64,000 bases of DNA from Butyricicoccus pullicaecorum (GCA_018366035.1 JAGZIW010000013.1:1-64000), one strand, 5' to 3'. Shown: positions 41,582 through 50,191, counted from the stretch's first letter. Made by a program: numbers and translations. Notes: generated from the sequence alone by a model not told the origin.

Positions 41582-43453
41582 ATGAATCGATTTTTGAAAA
41601 AATTCACATGGACGCCTGCGCTGGCCGAGGTGCTGGAGGAATGTAAGGGCGTTTCTGTACCGACGACCAAACAGGAGCTGTATGAGATGGTCTTTGGTAC
41701 CGGTCGTTCGGGTAAATATGATGTCGTTTATGACGTGTCCGGTCGCGGTGAGGTTTGTGAAGCAACTATTGTTCGTGCGAAAAACGGCGTGGTTGTCAAC
41801 TATCCGGAGGACTATATGCGCCGTCGTGATCCGGACTGCATGCGCATTGGTGATGATAAGCCGACCGATAAGCCGCGCTTTTCCGATGTCTATGGATATG
41901 ACTTTGAGCAGTGCAAGCAGGAAACCTATGAGTGGCTGAAAACACAGGAATTGATTGTAATGCCATTTAATGCAGGCGGCAATAAGTATGGATATGGCTC
42001 TATGCTGATTTGCCCGCGCAATGCTGCGTTTTTTGCTTATGCAATGGCAAATTTGCAGGGCTTTGTCTCTGCGGAGACCTCAGAAGGCTTTGCGCCACGC
42101 TCTATCGTATATGTAGCCCCTCCCTTCCGCCATACACATTTTAATGGTCGTCAGGTTGTGGTGCACAACCGGCTAGATGATTGCCATGAAGTATTTGCAT
42201 ATAATTTGTACCCGGGACCTTCTGCAAAGAAGGGGGTATATTCCGTTCTGCTCGATATTGGTGAGCATGAGGACTGGGTTACGGCACATGCTTCCTGCGG
42301 ACGTCTGGTAACGCAGTATGATAATGAACTTGTCATTATGCATGAGGGCGCATCTGGCGGCGGTAAGAGTGAAATGCTTCAGGATATTGCACGAAATGAA
42401 GACGGCAGTGTCCTGCTTTCGACCAATACCATTACCGGTGAAAAAACGATGCTGCAAATCGGCAATACCAGCCATATTGAGCCGGTGTGTGACGATATGG
42501 CAACTTGCTACCCAAGCCTGCAAAACAACAGTGGCAAGCTGGTTTTGGTTGATGGTGAGGACGGTTGGTTCCTGCGCATGGACGGCGTGACCCATTATGG
42601 CTGTGACCCGATCTATGAACGTATCTGCACAGAGCCGGACGAGCCGCTCGTATTCTTTAATATTCAGGGTGTTGTAGGCGCAACGAGCCTCATTTGGGAG
42701 CATTCTCTGGATTCTAACGGCAAGCCCTGCCCGAATCCGCGTGCAATTGTTCCGCGCTCTAAGGTGCCGCATATTGTAGATGAGCCGGTTGAGGTTGATA
42801 TTCGTTCGTTTGGTACCCGTATGCCACCTTCCACCAGTGAGAACCCGAACTATGGTATTATGGGTATGATGCACTTTATCCCGCCGGCACTGGCTTGGAT
42901 GTGGCGCCTTGTTGCACCACGCGGCTTTAAGAATCCGTCTATTGTTGGCGGTGGTGAACTTAAGAGTGAGGGTGTAGGCTCGTATTGGCCATTTGCAACC
43001 GGTCTGCGCGTAAAGCAGGCAAATCTGCTGCTGGAGCAAATTATCAATTGCCCTAATACCCGTTATGTATTGATTCCGAACCAGCATATTGGTGTGTACC
43101 GTGTAGGTTTTGCTGCGGAGTGGATTAGCCGCGAGTGGCTTGCCCGTCACAATGGTCATATCAAGATGGATAAGCTGGAGCCTGCCCGCTGCCCGCTGCT
43201 TGGCTATGCACTGAAGGAAATGGTGATTGAGGGTCATCCGATCCGTTCCAAGTACCTGCGTACAGAGACACAGGATCGTTTGGGCAAGGAAGGTTATGAT
43301 GCAGGTGCAAAGATTCTGAATGATTTCTTTGCAAAGGAGCTCGATAAGTTCTATACTGATGATCTCGATCCGCTGGGCCGTCAAATTATTGAATGTTTCC
43401 GAAATGGCGGAACCATTGAGGATTATTGTAAAATCACGCCTATTAAGCTGTAA
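41582..43453 (+). CDS. DUF4914-like protein with a PEPCK/HprK-type P-loop
   Basis: A 623-residue soluble protein that I associate with the uncharacterised DUF4914 family. Its clearest motif is HEGASGGGKSEM at about 253-264, a P-loop of the HPr kinase/PEP carboxykinase type (G-x-S-G-x-G-K-S). FFNIQGVVGATSLIWE and AGGNKYGYGSMLICPRNA are other strongly patterned stretches, and RFGTRMPP-like RSFGTRMPPS resembles a substrate loop. A nucleotide-dependent kinase or carboxykinase-like activity is inferred; no substrate is known. AGGAGG precedes the ATG. It has its own promoter, leader hairpin and terminator, suggesting a substantial, separately controlled product. Strong codon regularity suggests good expression. 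Confidence 0.75.
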   Translation: MNRFLKKFTWTPALAEVLEECKGVSVPTTKQELYEMVFGTGRSGKYDVVYDVSGRGEVCEATIVRAKNGVVVNYPEDYMRRRDPDCMRIGDDKPTDKPRFSDVYGYDFEQCKQETYEWLKTQELIVMPFNAGGNKYGYGSMLICPRNAAFFAYAMANLQGFVSAETSEGFAPRSIVYVAPPFRHTHFNGRQVVVHNRLDDCHEVFAYNLYPGPSAKKGVYSVLLDIGEHEDWVTAHASCGRLVTQYDNELVIMHEGASGGGKSEMLQDIARNEDGSVLLSTNTITGEKTMLQIGNTSHIEPVCDDMATCYPSLQNNSGKLVLVDGEDGWFLRMDGVTHYGCDPIYERICTEPDEPLVFFNIQGVVGATSLIWEHSLDSNGKPCPNPRAIVPRSKVPHIVDEPVEVDIRSFGTRMPPSTSENPNYGIMGMMHFIPPALAWMWRLVAPRGFKNPSIVGGGELKSEGVGSYWPFATGLRVKQANLLLEQIINCPNTRYVLIPNQHIGVYRVGFAAEWISREWLARHNGHIKMDKLEPARCPLLGYALKEMVIEGHPIRSKYLRTETQDRLGKEGYDAGAKILNDFFAKELDKFYTDDLDPLGRQIIECFRNGGTIEDYCKITPIKL

Positions 43454-43470
43454 ATAAGCGGAAAATAGCA

Positions 43471-43506
43471 GCCGGAGTACCCTAAAAAGGGGTACTCCGG
43501 CTTTTA
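43471..43506 (+). terminator. Terminator of the DUF4914-like gene
   Basis: GCCGGAGTACCC (43471-43482) pairs perfectly with GGGTACTCCGGC (43490-43501), followed by TTTT. Confidence 0.9.
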
Positions 43507-43513
43507 ATTTTAA

Positions 43514-43542
43514 TTTACAGCACCAGATGTAAGTGTTATAAT
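43514..43542 (+). promoter_or_regulatory. Promoter of the FrhB-like gene
   Basis: TTTACA (43514-43519), 17-base spacer, TATAAT (43537-43542). Confidence 0.65.
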
Positions 43543-43597
43543 CAACCTAAACGGTCGATTGATTCGAGCGGATTTGAGAAAAGGTGGATTTTTCATT

Positions 43598-44719
43598 ATG
43601 ATACAGATTATAGATAAAACACAGTGCTGCGGCTGTACTGCGTGTGAAGCAGTCTGTCCGCAAAGCTGCATTTCCATGAATCGAGATACAGAGGGATTCG
43701 CGTACCCTGTTGTAGATTTGGATTTGTGCATTGGCTGTGATGCGTGTGAGGCGGTCTGCCCGTGCCTGAATCGGACACAGGATCCGCAGGAGCCACAAGC
43801 GATGGCAGTCAGAGCGAAGGATCAGGCGCTTCGGTTGTTCTCCTCCTCGGGCGGCATATTTTCTCTGCTTTCAAGTGATATGCTGGAACAAGGCGGTGCT
43901 GTATGCGGCGCGGTTTTTGATGAGAATTTTATGGTGCGCCACAGCATTGTATGGGAGGAAACCGGTATAGAGGCTATGCGTGGTGCGAAATATGTGCAGT
44001 CCGATTTGAATGATACGTTCCGACAGATTCGGGATTTGGTCGATGGGGGCATGCCTGTGCTGTTTTCAGGAACACCCTGTCAAACACAGGGACTGCGTAA
44101 TTATCTGGGAAAAGATGCAGATCGGGTGCTCACGGTGGCTATTGTCTGCCATGGAGTTCCCTCTCCAAAAATTTGGGAGAAAAATTTGCGGGAGCTGGGA
44201 GCGGTGACCGATGTGCGTCTTCGGGATAAGCGTGATAGTTGGAAACACTATGCAACCAATTATCTGGTCAATGGTGCGGAAATCTTTCGTCCAGTCATGC
44301 AAGACCCGTATATGAAAGGATTTTTGCGTGGGCTGTATAATCGTCCATCTTGTACCGATTGTCCGGCAAAGACGAGCGGGTATGCCGATTTGACATTGGG
44401 TGATTTTTGGGGATCGGAAAAGATCGTGCCGGAATTAGATGATGATAAGGGAACCTCGGTGGTGCTGATTCAAACAGACAAAGGACGAAAAGCGTTTCAA
44501 AAGCTTGCGGGACGAGTAGAAAGTAAAGCAGTCTCTTTTGCAGATGCAGTACGCTACAATCCGGCAATTACGACCTCTGCACAGGATCATGTACAACGCA
44601 GCGAGGCGTGGAAGCGGCTAGAGCAGGAACCACTTGCTGCCGTTGTCGCAGATTATACCAAGGAAAGCACAGTAGAACGGCTCAAGGGAATCGCAAGGCG
44701 AGTTCTTAGAAGAAAATAA
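43598..44719 (+). CDS. Iron-sulfur protein of the coenzyme F420 hydrogenase/dehydrogenase beta-subunit family
   Basis: A 373-residue protein. Residues 1-60 form a 2[4Fe-4S] ferredoxin domain (CCGCTACEAVCP and CIGCDACEAVCP). The rest is the FrhB N- and C-terminal domain pair (SSSGGIFSLLSSDMLEQGGA, FSGTPCQTQGLRNYLG, CTDCPAKTSGYADLTLGDFW), which carries further Cys ligands and usually flavin. Bacterial members often act in polysaccharide pyruvylation loci or as electron-transfer reductases; there is no such locus here. F420 itself is not expected in this organism. The ATG at 43598 follows AAGGTGG. It converges on a small ferredoxin gene. Confidence 0.85.
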   Translation: MIQIIDKTQCCGCTACEAVCPQSCISMNRDTEGFAYPVVDLDLCIGCDACEAVCPCLNRTQDPQEPQAMAVRAKDQALRLFSSSGGIFSLLSSDMLEQGGAVCGAVFDENFMVRHSIVWEETGIEAMRGAKYVQSDLNDTFRQIRDLVDGGMPVLFSGTPCQTQGLRNYLGKDADRVLTVAIVCHGVPSPKIWEKNLRELGAVTDVRLRDKRDSWKHYATNYLVNGAEIFRPVMQDPYMKGFLRGLYNRPSCTDCPAKTSGYADLTLGDFWGSEKIVPELDDDKGTSVVLIQTDKGRKAFQKLAGRVESKAVSFADAVRYNPAITTSAQDHVQRSEAWKRLEQEPLAAVVADYTKESTVERLKGIARRVLRRK

Positions 44720-44733
44720 TAGAAAAAGGCATG

Positions 44734-44767
44734 AAAAAACCCTTTCGCAAATGCGAAAGGGTTTTTC
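44734..44767. terminator. Bidirectional terminator between the FrhB-like gene and ferredoxin
   Basis: AAAAAACCCTTTCGCA pairs with TGCGAAAGGGTTTTTC around a 2-base loop; it works for both convergent genes. Confidence 0.9.
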
Positions 44768-44793
44768 ATTTTGCAAATTGCAATCAGAACAAA

Positions 44794-44964
44794 TTAGCCC
44801 TGAGAAATAGCACCTACTGGGCAAGTACCAGCACAAGTACCACAGTCAACACAAGCGTCAGCGTTGATTACGTACTGGCTGTCACCCTGAGAAATAGCGC
44901 CAACCGGACATTCACCAGCGCAGGAACCGCAGCTGATGCAAGCGTCAGAAATTACGTATGCCAT
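44794..44964 (-). CDS. fdx: 2[4Fe-4S] ferredoxin
   Basis: A 56-residue clostridial-type ferredoxin, read from ATG at 44964 (GGAGG 10 bases upstream) to TAA at 44794. It starts MAYVISDACISCGSCAGECP and has a second CVDCGTCAGTCP cluster, giving eight Cys in two near-identical halves, each ending PVGAISQG. It is the low-potential electron carrier for pyruvate:ferredoxin oxidoreductase, hydrogenase and electron-bifurcating enzymes. Own promoter at 44998-45025. The overlapping plus-strand frame is an artefact. Confidence 0.96.
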   Translation of the reverse strand: MAYVISDACISCGSCAGECPVGAISQGDSQYVINADACVDCGTCAGTCPVGAISQG

Positions 44965-44997
44965 TAGGATTGCACCTCCAATTCAAATTACATCTTT

Positions 44998-45025
44998 ATT
45001 TTATCATAAGTTAAAAAAAAGGCAA
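44998..45025 (-). promoter_or_regulatory. Promoter of the ferredoxin gene
   Basis: Minus strand: TTGCCT (45020-45025), 16-base spacer, TAAAAT (44998-45003). Confidence 0.5.
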
Positions 45026-45223
45026 GTGTTTTGGGCAATGTTAGCCGCATACAACTTATAAAGAGACAAAAAGTTATAAAATCTGATGTTTTTTGTATTG
45101 ATAAATTGGGAATACTTAGAAAAGAGTTTGAGGAAATAAAAAATATAAAAAACAGAGAAAAAAAGAGATAATAGAAGAAAAAAAGAGAATTTACCAGAAT
45201 AAATTTGTATTAAACACCATAAA

Positions 45224-45240
45224 GGTCAGAAAAGGTCAAA
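45224..45240 (+). promoter_or_regulatory. CtsR operator 1
   Basis: GGTCAGAAAAGGTCAAA is the heptad direct repeat recognised by CtsR, one base off the GGTCAAANANRGGTCAAA core in the first repeat. It lies just upstream of the -35 of the clpC operon. Confidence 0.85.
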
Positions 45241-45248
45241 AATTTCTC

Positions 45249-45276
45249 TTGCAATTTTCAGACAAAGGGATATAAT
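45249..45276 (+). promoter_or_regulatory. Promoter of the ctsR-mcsA-mcsB-clpC operon
   Basis: TTGCAA (45249-45254), 16-base spacer, TATAAT (45271-45276), flanked on both sides by CtsR operators. Confidence 0.75.
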
Positions 45277-45287
45277 AAGAATCACAA

Positions 45288-45304
45288 GGTCAGGAAAGGT
45301 CAGA
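45288..45304 (+). promoter_or_regulatory. CtsR operator 2
   Basis: GGTCAGGAAAGGTCAGA lies 12 bases after the -10, over the expected transcription start. Confidence 0.8.
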
Positions 45305-45344
45305 GAATAAAAGAAGAAACCTGACAGAGAAAATCGAGGTGTGA

Positions 45345-45800
45345 ATGATGAAGATGTCAGATAGCATTGCAGCATTTATTATGGATTGTCTGTCTGATGG
45401 CGGTGGTGTTGCGGAATTACAGCGGCGCGGGCTTGCAGAACGATTCTCCTGCGTACCCAGCCAAATCAATTATGTTATAGAGACACGCTTTACGCCTGAA
45501 CATGGATATTTGGTAGAGTCCAGACGAGGCGGAGGCGGATATATCCGTATTGTGCGTGTGCAGGATAATAAGCAGCGCATGCTGCTGGAGGCAGCACGTG
45601 CGGTCGGCGGACAGATGAGCCAAAACGAAGCGGCAAGAATGATTCGTTCCTTTATGTCGATTGGATTGCTCACACCGCGCGAGGGGGCACTCCTAATGGG
45701 TGCCTGCTCGGACGGTGCGCTTTCAGAGGTTTGTGAAGCGGATATCGACCGCTTGCGTGCATCGATATTTCGATGTGCAATTATGGGAATTACGACGTAA
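45345..45800 (+). CDS. ctsR: Transcriptional repressor CtsR
   Basis: A 151-residue repressor of class-III heat-shock genes. The N-terminal winged helix (LAERFSCVPSQINYVIETRF) and the glycine-rich wing SRRGGGGYIRIVRV that senses temperature in Bacillus are intact. The C-terminal helical domain follows. It represses its own operon through the two operators upstream, and McsB and ClpCP remove it under stress. GAGG lies upstream; two adjacent ATG codons (45345 and 45348) are both usable. Confidence 0.96.
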   Translation: MMKMSDSIAAFIMDCLSDGGGVAELQRRGLAERFSCVPSQINYVIETRFTPEHGYLVESRRGGGGYIRIVRVQDNKQRMLLEAARAVGGQMSQNEAARMIRSFMSIGLLTPREGALLMGACSDGALSEVCEADIDRLRASIFRCAIMGITT

Positions 45801-45838
45801 ATTTATTATTTATATGAAATAAAAGGAGTTGACCGTTT

Positions 45839-46351
45839 ATGTTGTGTCAGAATTGTAATCAGAATGAAGCCACTATGTATTGGAAACAGACCATCAATGG
45901 TCAAACAAAAGAAATGCATCTATGCCCAGCTTGTGCGAGCAAATTGGGACAAAATTTTCAAAATCCATTTGGCACGTGGTTTGATGACCCGTTTTTTACC
46001 CAGCCATCTCTGTTTAGCGTGCCGTTTGGTCAGGTTTCCCAGCTGGGCGGTGGTCGGCGCTGCCCAACCTGTGGTATGACAGAATCAGAATTGCAGCGTA
46101 CTGGACGTGTGGGCTGTGCAGACTGCTATCAAACCTTTGAGAATCTCTTGACACCATATATCCGTAAGCTGCAGGGAACGACCGCACATGTAGGAACAGC
46201 ACCAAATCCGCAGACACCGTCACAGCCTGTGAAAGATCAGACGGTAATACTCCGGAGTAAGCTCGATGATGCAATCAAACAGGAAAATTATGAGGAAGCC
46301 GCACGGCTTCGTGATGAAATTCGTCGATTGGAGGGACAGGATCATGCGTGA
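45839..46351 (+). CDS. mcsA: McsA, zinc-binding activator of McsB
   Basis: A 170-residue protein with Cys pairs CQNC, CPAC, CPTC and CADC (zinc sites) and a C-terminal UVR motif (AIKQENYEEAARLRDEIRRL) that contacts ClpC-type partners. It activates the McsB arginine kinase and the removal of CtsR. AAGGAG precedes the ATG, and its 3' end overlaps mcsB by 8 bases. Confidence 0.93.
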   Translation: MLCQNCNQNEATMYWKQTINGQTKEMHLCPACASKLGQNFQNPFGTWFDDPFFTQPSLFSVPFGQVSQLGGGRRCPTCGMTESELQRTGRVGCADCYQTFENLLTPYIRKLQGTTAHVGTAPNPQTPSQPVKDQTVILRSKLDDAIKQENYEEAARLRDEIRRLEGQDHA

Positions 46352-47351
46352 GTTTTCAATTCAAGGTGGATTTACAGGGCTTGCTGCATCGACACGTGTG
46401 CGTTTGGCACGGAATGTAAAAGGATATCCCTATCGCAACTTGACGCCCGGGCAGCTTGATGAAATTGCACGTCAGGTTTGGGACGCTTTGCAGACTGCAC
46501 CCGCAGTTTCTGAGGGCTTGACGATGACTGATGTGCGTGCGGGCAGTCGGGAAGCGATGCAGCTGATTGAAAAGCATATGATTTCTCCTGAATTTGCACG
46601 TCGCGGCGGCAAGCTGATTGCCTCTGTAAGTGGGGATATCTCCATTATGCTGGGAGAAGAAGATCATATCCGGCTTCAGGTACTTGGGGCAGGGCTTTGT
46701 CCAAAGGAGTGCATGCAGACTGCGCGGCGGATTGCAGATCTCATTGGTACACGGGTTGCCTTTGATTACAGTGATCAGCTTGGTTACTTGACCGCTTGTC
46801 CATCGAATTTGGGTACTGCACTCCGTGTATCTGTTATGCTGCATCTGCCGATTTTGACCGAGTCAGGAGCAGTTGAGCGCATGATTGCGTGGGCAGCCCG
46901 CCAAGGGTTTGCGGTGCGCGGCGCTTACGGAGAAGGAACCAGTGCTGCTGGTGGATTCTATCAGCTGTCGAACCAGATTACACTGGGGCTGAGTGAGGAC
47001 GCGATTGTAGAAAAGCTGATTTCAGCCGCAACGGAAGTAATCGATCAGGAAAAGAAAGCAAGGGAACAGCTGCGTACCACCAATGGAGACGTATTGTTTG
47101 ATCGGATTGCACGTTCGGCAGCAATTTTGCGTCATGCACGTTTGCTGCCATCAGAGGAAGCTGCAAACTGTATTTCTGATGTGCTGATCGGACTGCAAAT
47201 GGGATATCTGTCCGGTATAGATGCACAAGCAATGATAGAAGCAGAGCAGGATACGAGACCTGCACTCATGGAAGGCGATCCGAATGCAAGAGATCGAGTG
47301 CGTGCAGAGCGCCTGCGCCGTGAGACCGCAGCATTACAAGTCACTGAATAA
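46344..47351 (+). CDS. mcsB: Protein arginine kinase McsB
   Basis: A 335-residue phosphagen-kinase-fold enzyme that phosphorylates arginines and so marks proteins for ClpCP. It shows the kinase start TRVRLARNVKGYPYRNL, the CPSNLGT catalytic loop (LTACPSNLGTALRVSVML) and the NQITLGLSEDAIVEKL stretch. The ATG at 46344 has GGAGGGACAGG upstream and lies inside the end of mcsA, so translation is coupled. Confidence 0.95.
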   Translation: MREFSIQGGFTGLAASTRVRLARNVKGYPYRNLTPGQLDEIARQVWDALQTAPAVSEGLTMTDVRAGSREAMQLIEKHMISPEFARRGGKLIASVSGDISIMLGEEDHIRLQVLGAGLCPKECMQTARRIADLIGTRVAFDYSDQLGYLTACPSNLGTALRVSVMLHLPILTESGAVERMIAWAARQGFAVRGAYGEGTSAAGGFYQLSNQITLGLSEDAIVEKLISAATEVIDQEKKAREQLRTTNGDVLFDRIARSAAILRHARLLPSEEAANCISDVLIGLQMGYLSGIDAQAMIEAEQDTRPALMEGDPNARDRVRAERLRRETAALQVTE

Positions 47352-47384
47352 GAGTTTTGTTTCTCCCAGAAAGGAGTGTTATCT

Positions 47385-49841
47385 ATGTTATTTAACAATC
47401 GTTTTACCGACCGTGCGTCGGCTGCGCTCCAGCTTGCGCAGGAGACTGCCGGACGCATGGGGCATAATTATGTAGGCTCTGAGCACTTGCTGGACGGTCT
47501 GCTGCTGGAGGGCGGCGGACTTGCATACCGTATTCTAACAGATGTGGGCGTGACCACAGAAGGCGTAGAGCAGCAAATCGAAAAACAGATTGGATTTGGT
47601 ACGCCAGATCCAACTGCACCGCAGGGTTTAACACCGCGCACTAAGCGGGTGATCGAAATTGCGGTTGCCTGTGCGGCACAGCTGGGACACAGCTATGTAG
47701 GAACAGAGCATTTGCTGTTTGGTTTGCTGCGTGAAGGACAAAATGTTGCAATCTCTATTTTATCAGCATTGGGCGTGGACGCAGGTGCGATCCTGCAAAC
47801 GCTGGCGCAGAGAATGGGCGAGGATACGGCAAGCAATGCTGTCGAGACTTCGGCAAAGGGTGCCGCAGCAGACGGCAAGGCACTTGCCCAATATGGAAAG
47901 GATCTGACACAGGCGGCGCGAGATGGCAAACTCGATCCAGTCATTGGCAGACAGGAAGAAATCGACCGCGTGATTCAAATCCTGTCCCGCCGTACCAAAA
48001 ATAATCCTGCGCTGGTTGGCGACCCGGGCGTTGGCAAGACTGCTATTGCTGAGGGTTTGGCACAGAAGATCGTATCTGGTGATGTGCCGGAAAACCTGAA
48101 AAATAAACGCCTGATTGCGCTGGATCTTACCGGTATGATTGCGGGTGCAAAATATCGTGGTGAGTTTGAGGAACGTATTAAAAATGTGCTGGAGGAACTG
48201 AAGAAAGCACATGATGTCATTCTATTCATTGATGAGCTGCATATGATCGTGGGCGCAGGTGCGGCAGAAGGTGCTGTCGATGCTGCAAATATTTTAAAGC
48301 CTGCGCTGGCACGTGGAGAAATCCAGATGATTGGCGCAACCACACTGGACGAATACCGCAAGCACATCGAAAAGGACGCTGCATTGGAACGCCGCTTCCA
48401 GCCGGTTACCGTAAATGAACCTTCCCCAGAAGATGCTGTTTCGATCTTGAAAGGATTACGTGACCGTTATGAGGCTCATCATGGTATCCAGATTTCCGAT
48501 GAAGCAATTGAGGCAGCCGTAAAATTATCGGTGCGCTACGTTTCAGGCAGACAACTGCCGGATAAGGCAATTGACCTGATCGATGAAGCCTGCTCTCGTG
48601 TGCGTATGCGCGCGATGACACCACCGGATACGCTCAAGGAGGCAGAAGATGCTCTGTCTGCGCTCCATGCCCAAAAAGATGAGGCTGTGCGGGCACAGAA
48701 CTACGAGCAGGCAGCAAAACTACGCGATGAGGAGAGCCATAAGAAAGAAGAAATGGAAAAGCTGCGCAAGGTTTGGGACGAAACTAAGGCAGCTGCCAAG
48801 GGCGCAGTCACACCAGAGGATATTGCAGAGGTGATTGCAGGCTGGACAGGGATTCCGGCAGCACGGCTGACAGAGGACGAGGGGGAACGCCTATTGCATC
48901 TGGAGGATACGCTGCATGCGCGTGTGATTGGTCAAGACGAGGCCGTCGGTGCAGTTTCCCGCGCCATTCGCCGTGGCCGCGTGGGTCTGCGTGACCCAAA
49001 ACGTCCGATTGGTTCCTTTATCTTTTTAGGCCCTACGGGTGTCGGCAAAACCGAGCTTTGCAAGACCTTGGCAGAGGCAATGTTTGGTGACGAAAATGCG
49101 ATGCTGCGCTTTGATATGTCCGAATATATGGAAAAGCACAGTGTTGCCCGTATGATTGGATCGCCCCCGGGCTATGTCGGATATGATGAGGGCGGACAGC
49201 TGACGGAAAAGGTGAGAAGAAAGCCTTACTCGGTAATCCTGTTTGATGAAATCGAAAAGGCGCACCCAGATGTATTCAATATCCTGCTTCAAATTCTGGA
49301 GGACGGACAGCTGACAGACGGACAGGGACGTAAGGTTGACTTTAAGAATACCGTGCTCATTATGACTTCAAATATCGGTGCGCAGAAGATCACAGGAAAG
49401 ACCCATAAGACTCTTGGATTTGGCGGAGGCGGCGGGACTGGTGCAGAGCCGAGTTTTGATGACATTAAGAAAGAGGTTTTGTCTGACCTCAAGGAAGCGT
49501 TCCGTCCGGAGCTAATCAACCGTATTGATGAAATCATTGTCTTTAATCGTCTGACGGAGGACGAGATTGGACAGATTGCAGATAGTATGCTGCATCAGGT
49601 TGCAAGCCGTATGGAGGAGATGGAATTGACCATGGAATGGACAGATGCAGCACGGGCACATCTGGTCAAGGCGGGCTTTGATCCGGTTTATGGTGCAAGA
49701 CCGCTGCGCCGTGCTATTCAGTCCGAGGTAGAGGACCTTGTGGCAGAGGATTTCCTGCGCGGTACAGTCAAGCGTGGGGAGCATGTTGTTCTGGACGAAC
49801 AGGACGGCAGACTGACGCTGCATGTGCGTGAGAATAAGTGA
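47385..49841 (+). CDS. clpC: ATP-dependent Clp protease ATPase subunit ClpC
   Basis: An 818-residue Hsp100 unfoldase. Residues 1-145 are the doubled Clp N domain (YVGSEHLLDGLL, YVGTEHLLFGLL), where phospho-arginine substrates and McsB bind. D1 has Walker A GDPGVGKTAIAEGLAQ, then a middle domain with a UVR-type stretch (VRAQNYEQAAKLRDEE). D2 has Walker A GPTGVGKTELCKTLAE. A ClpP-binding loop is expected near the GFGGGGGTG region. AAGGAG precedes the ATG at 47385. Last gene of the CtsR operon, with a terminator. Confidence 0.96.
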   Translation: MLFNNRFTDRASAALQLAQETAGRMGHNYVGSEHLLDGLLLEGGGLAYRILTDVGVTTEGVEQQIEKQIGFGTPDPTAPQGLTPRTKRVIEIAVACAAQLGHSYVGTEHLLFGLLREGQNVAISILSALGVDAGAILQTLAQRMGEDTASNAVETSAKGAAADGKALAQYGKDLTQAARDGKLDPVIGRQEEIDRVIQILSRRTKNNPALVGDPGVGKTAIAEGLAQKIVSGDVPENLKNKRLIALDLTGMIAGAKYRGEFEERIKNVLEELKKAHDVILFIDELHMIVGAGAAEGAVDAANILKPALARGEIQMIGATTLDEYRKHIEKDAALERRFQPVTVNEPSPEDAVSILKGLRDRYEAHHGIQISDEAIEAAVKLSVRYVSGRQLPDKAIDLIDEACSRVRMRAMTPPDTLKEAEDALSALHAQKDEAVRAQNYEQAAKLRDEESHKKEEMEKLRKVWDETKAAAKGAVTPEDIAEVIAGWTGIPAARLTEDEGERLLHLEDTLHARVIGQDEAVGAVSRAIRRGRVGLRDPKRPIGSFIFLGPTGVGKTELCKTLAEAMFGDENAMLRFDMSEYMEKHSVARMIGSPPGYVGYDEGGQLTEKVRRKPYSVILFDEIEKAHPDVFNILLQILEDGQLTDGQGRKVDFKNTVLIMTSNIGAQKITGKTHKTLGFGGGGGTGAEPSFDDIKKEVLSDLKEAFRPELINRIDEIIVFNRLTEDEIGQIADSMLHQVASRMEEMELTMEWTDAARAHLVKAGFDPVYGARPLRRAIQSEVEDLVAEDFLRGTVKRGEHVVLDEQDGRLTLHVRENK

Positions 49842-49844
49842 GTG

Positions 49845-49873
49845 AAAAGAGGTGCATCTGCACCTCTTTTTTT
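49845..49873 (+). terminator. Terminator of the clpC operon
   Basis: AGAGGTGCA-TC-TGCACCTCT followed by seven T. Confidence 0.9.
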
Positions 49874-49995
49874 GATGAGTTATGTATAAAAATAGGGGAA
49901 AGTGACGGTTTTTCGGGAATTATAAAGTTTAAGTAAAATATGCGAACTTATTTGCATGATAATTAGTCATATCATAAAATATGTTGCAGGAAAAA

Positions 49996-50025
49996 TTGTA
50001 AAAATACTTCGCCGAAGACTATAAT
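49996..50025 (+). promoter_or_regulatory. Candidate distal promoter of ppdK
   Basis: TTGTAA (49996-50001), 18-base spacer, TATAAT (50020-50025). Confidence 0.5.
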
Positions 50026-50093
50026 TGTACAAAATGCACAAATATTGCCTAGTAAAAAGGTGTAAGTTGACAGAGTGTTTTTTTTTATCGGTA

Positions 50094-50102
50094 TGTTATA
50101 AT
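50094..50102 (+). promoter_or_regulatory. Candidate proximal promoter of ppdK (extended -10)
   Basis: TGTTATAAT ends at 50102. A consensus TTGACA lies upstream at 50067-50072, but 24 bases away, too far for a normal -35, so an extended -10 promoter is more likely. Confidence 0.45.
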
Positions 50103-50191
50103 GAAGGTGCTGGAAGAAACCAGAAATTTAGATGAAATGACGAAATAAATCAAGGTTCATCGCAAATAAACGAAACGGAGGCACCCCTGAT

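Larger units (their letters stand above)
44965..45344. other. Divergent ferredoxin-ctsR region
   Basis: About 380 bases, very A-rich from 45040 to 45190 with no open frame. It contains the ferredoxin promoter on the left and the CtsR-controlled promoter on the right. Confidence 0.65.
49842..50191. other. clpC-ppdK intergenic region
   Basis: About 350 AT-rich bases with the clpC terminator and two candidate ppdK promoters. No small gene or RNA motif was recognised. Confidence 0.6.

Noticed and set aside
44731..44967. A 78-residue plus-strand frame rich in Ser/Thr/Asn.
   Set aside because: It is the antisense of the ferredoxin gene, which explains its periodic composition.
218..50043. A 17-base word, GTACAAAATGCACAAAT, occurs at 218-234 and at 50027-50043.
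   Set aside because: One repeat of this length in 64 kb of AT-rich intergenic DNA is not far from chance, and the contexts differ.
50067..50102. TTGACA plus TATAAT upstream of ppdK as one standard promoter.
   Set aside because: The spacer is 24 bases, too long for sigma-A; an extended -10 is the better reading.
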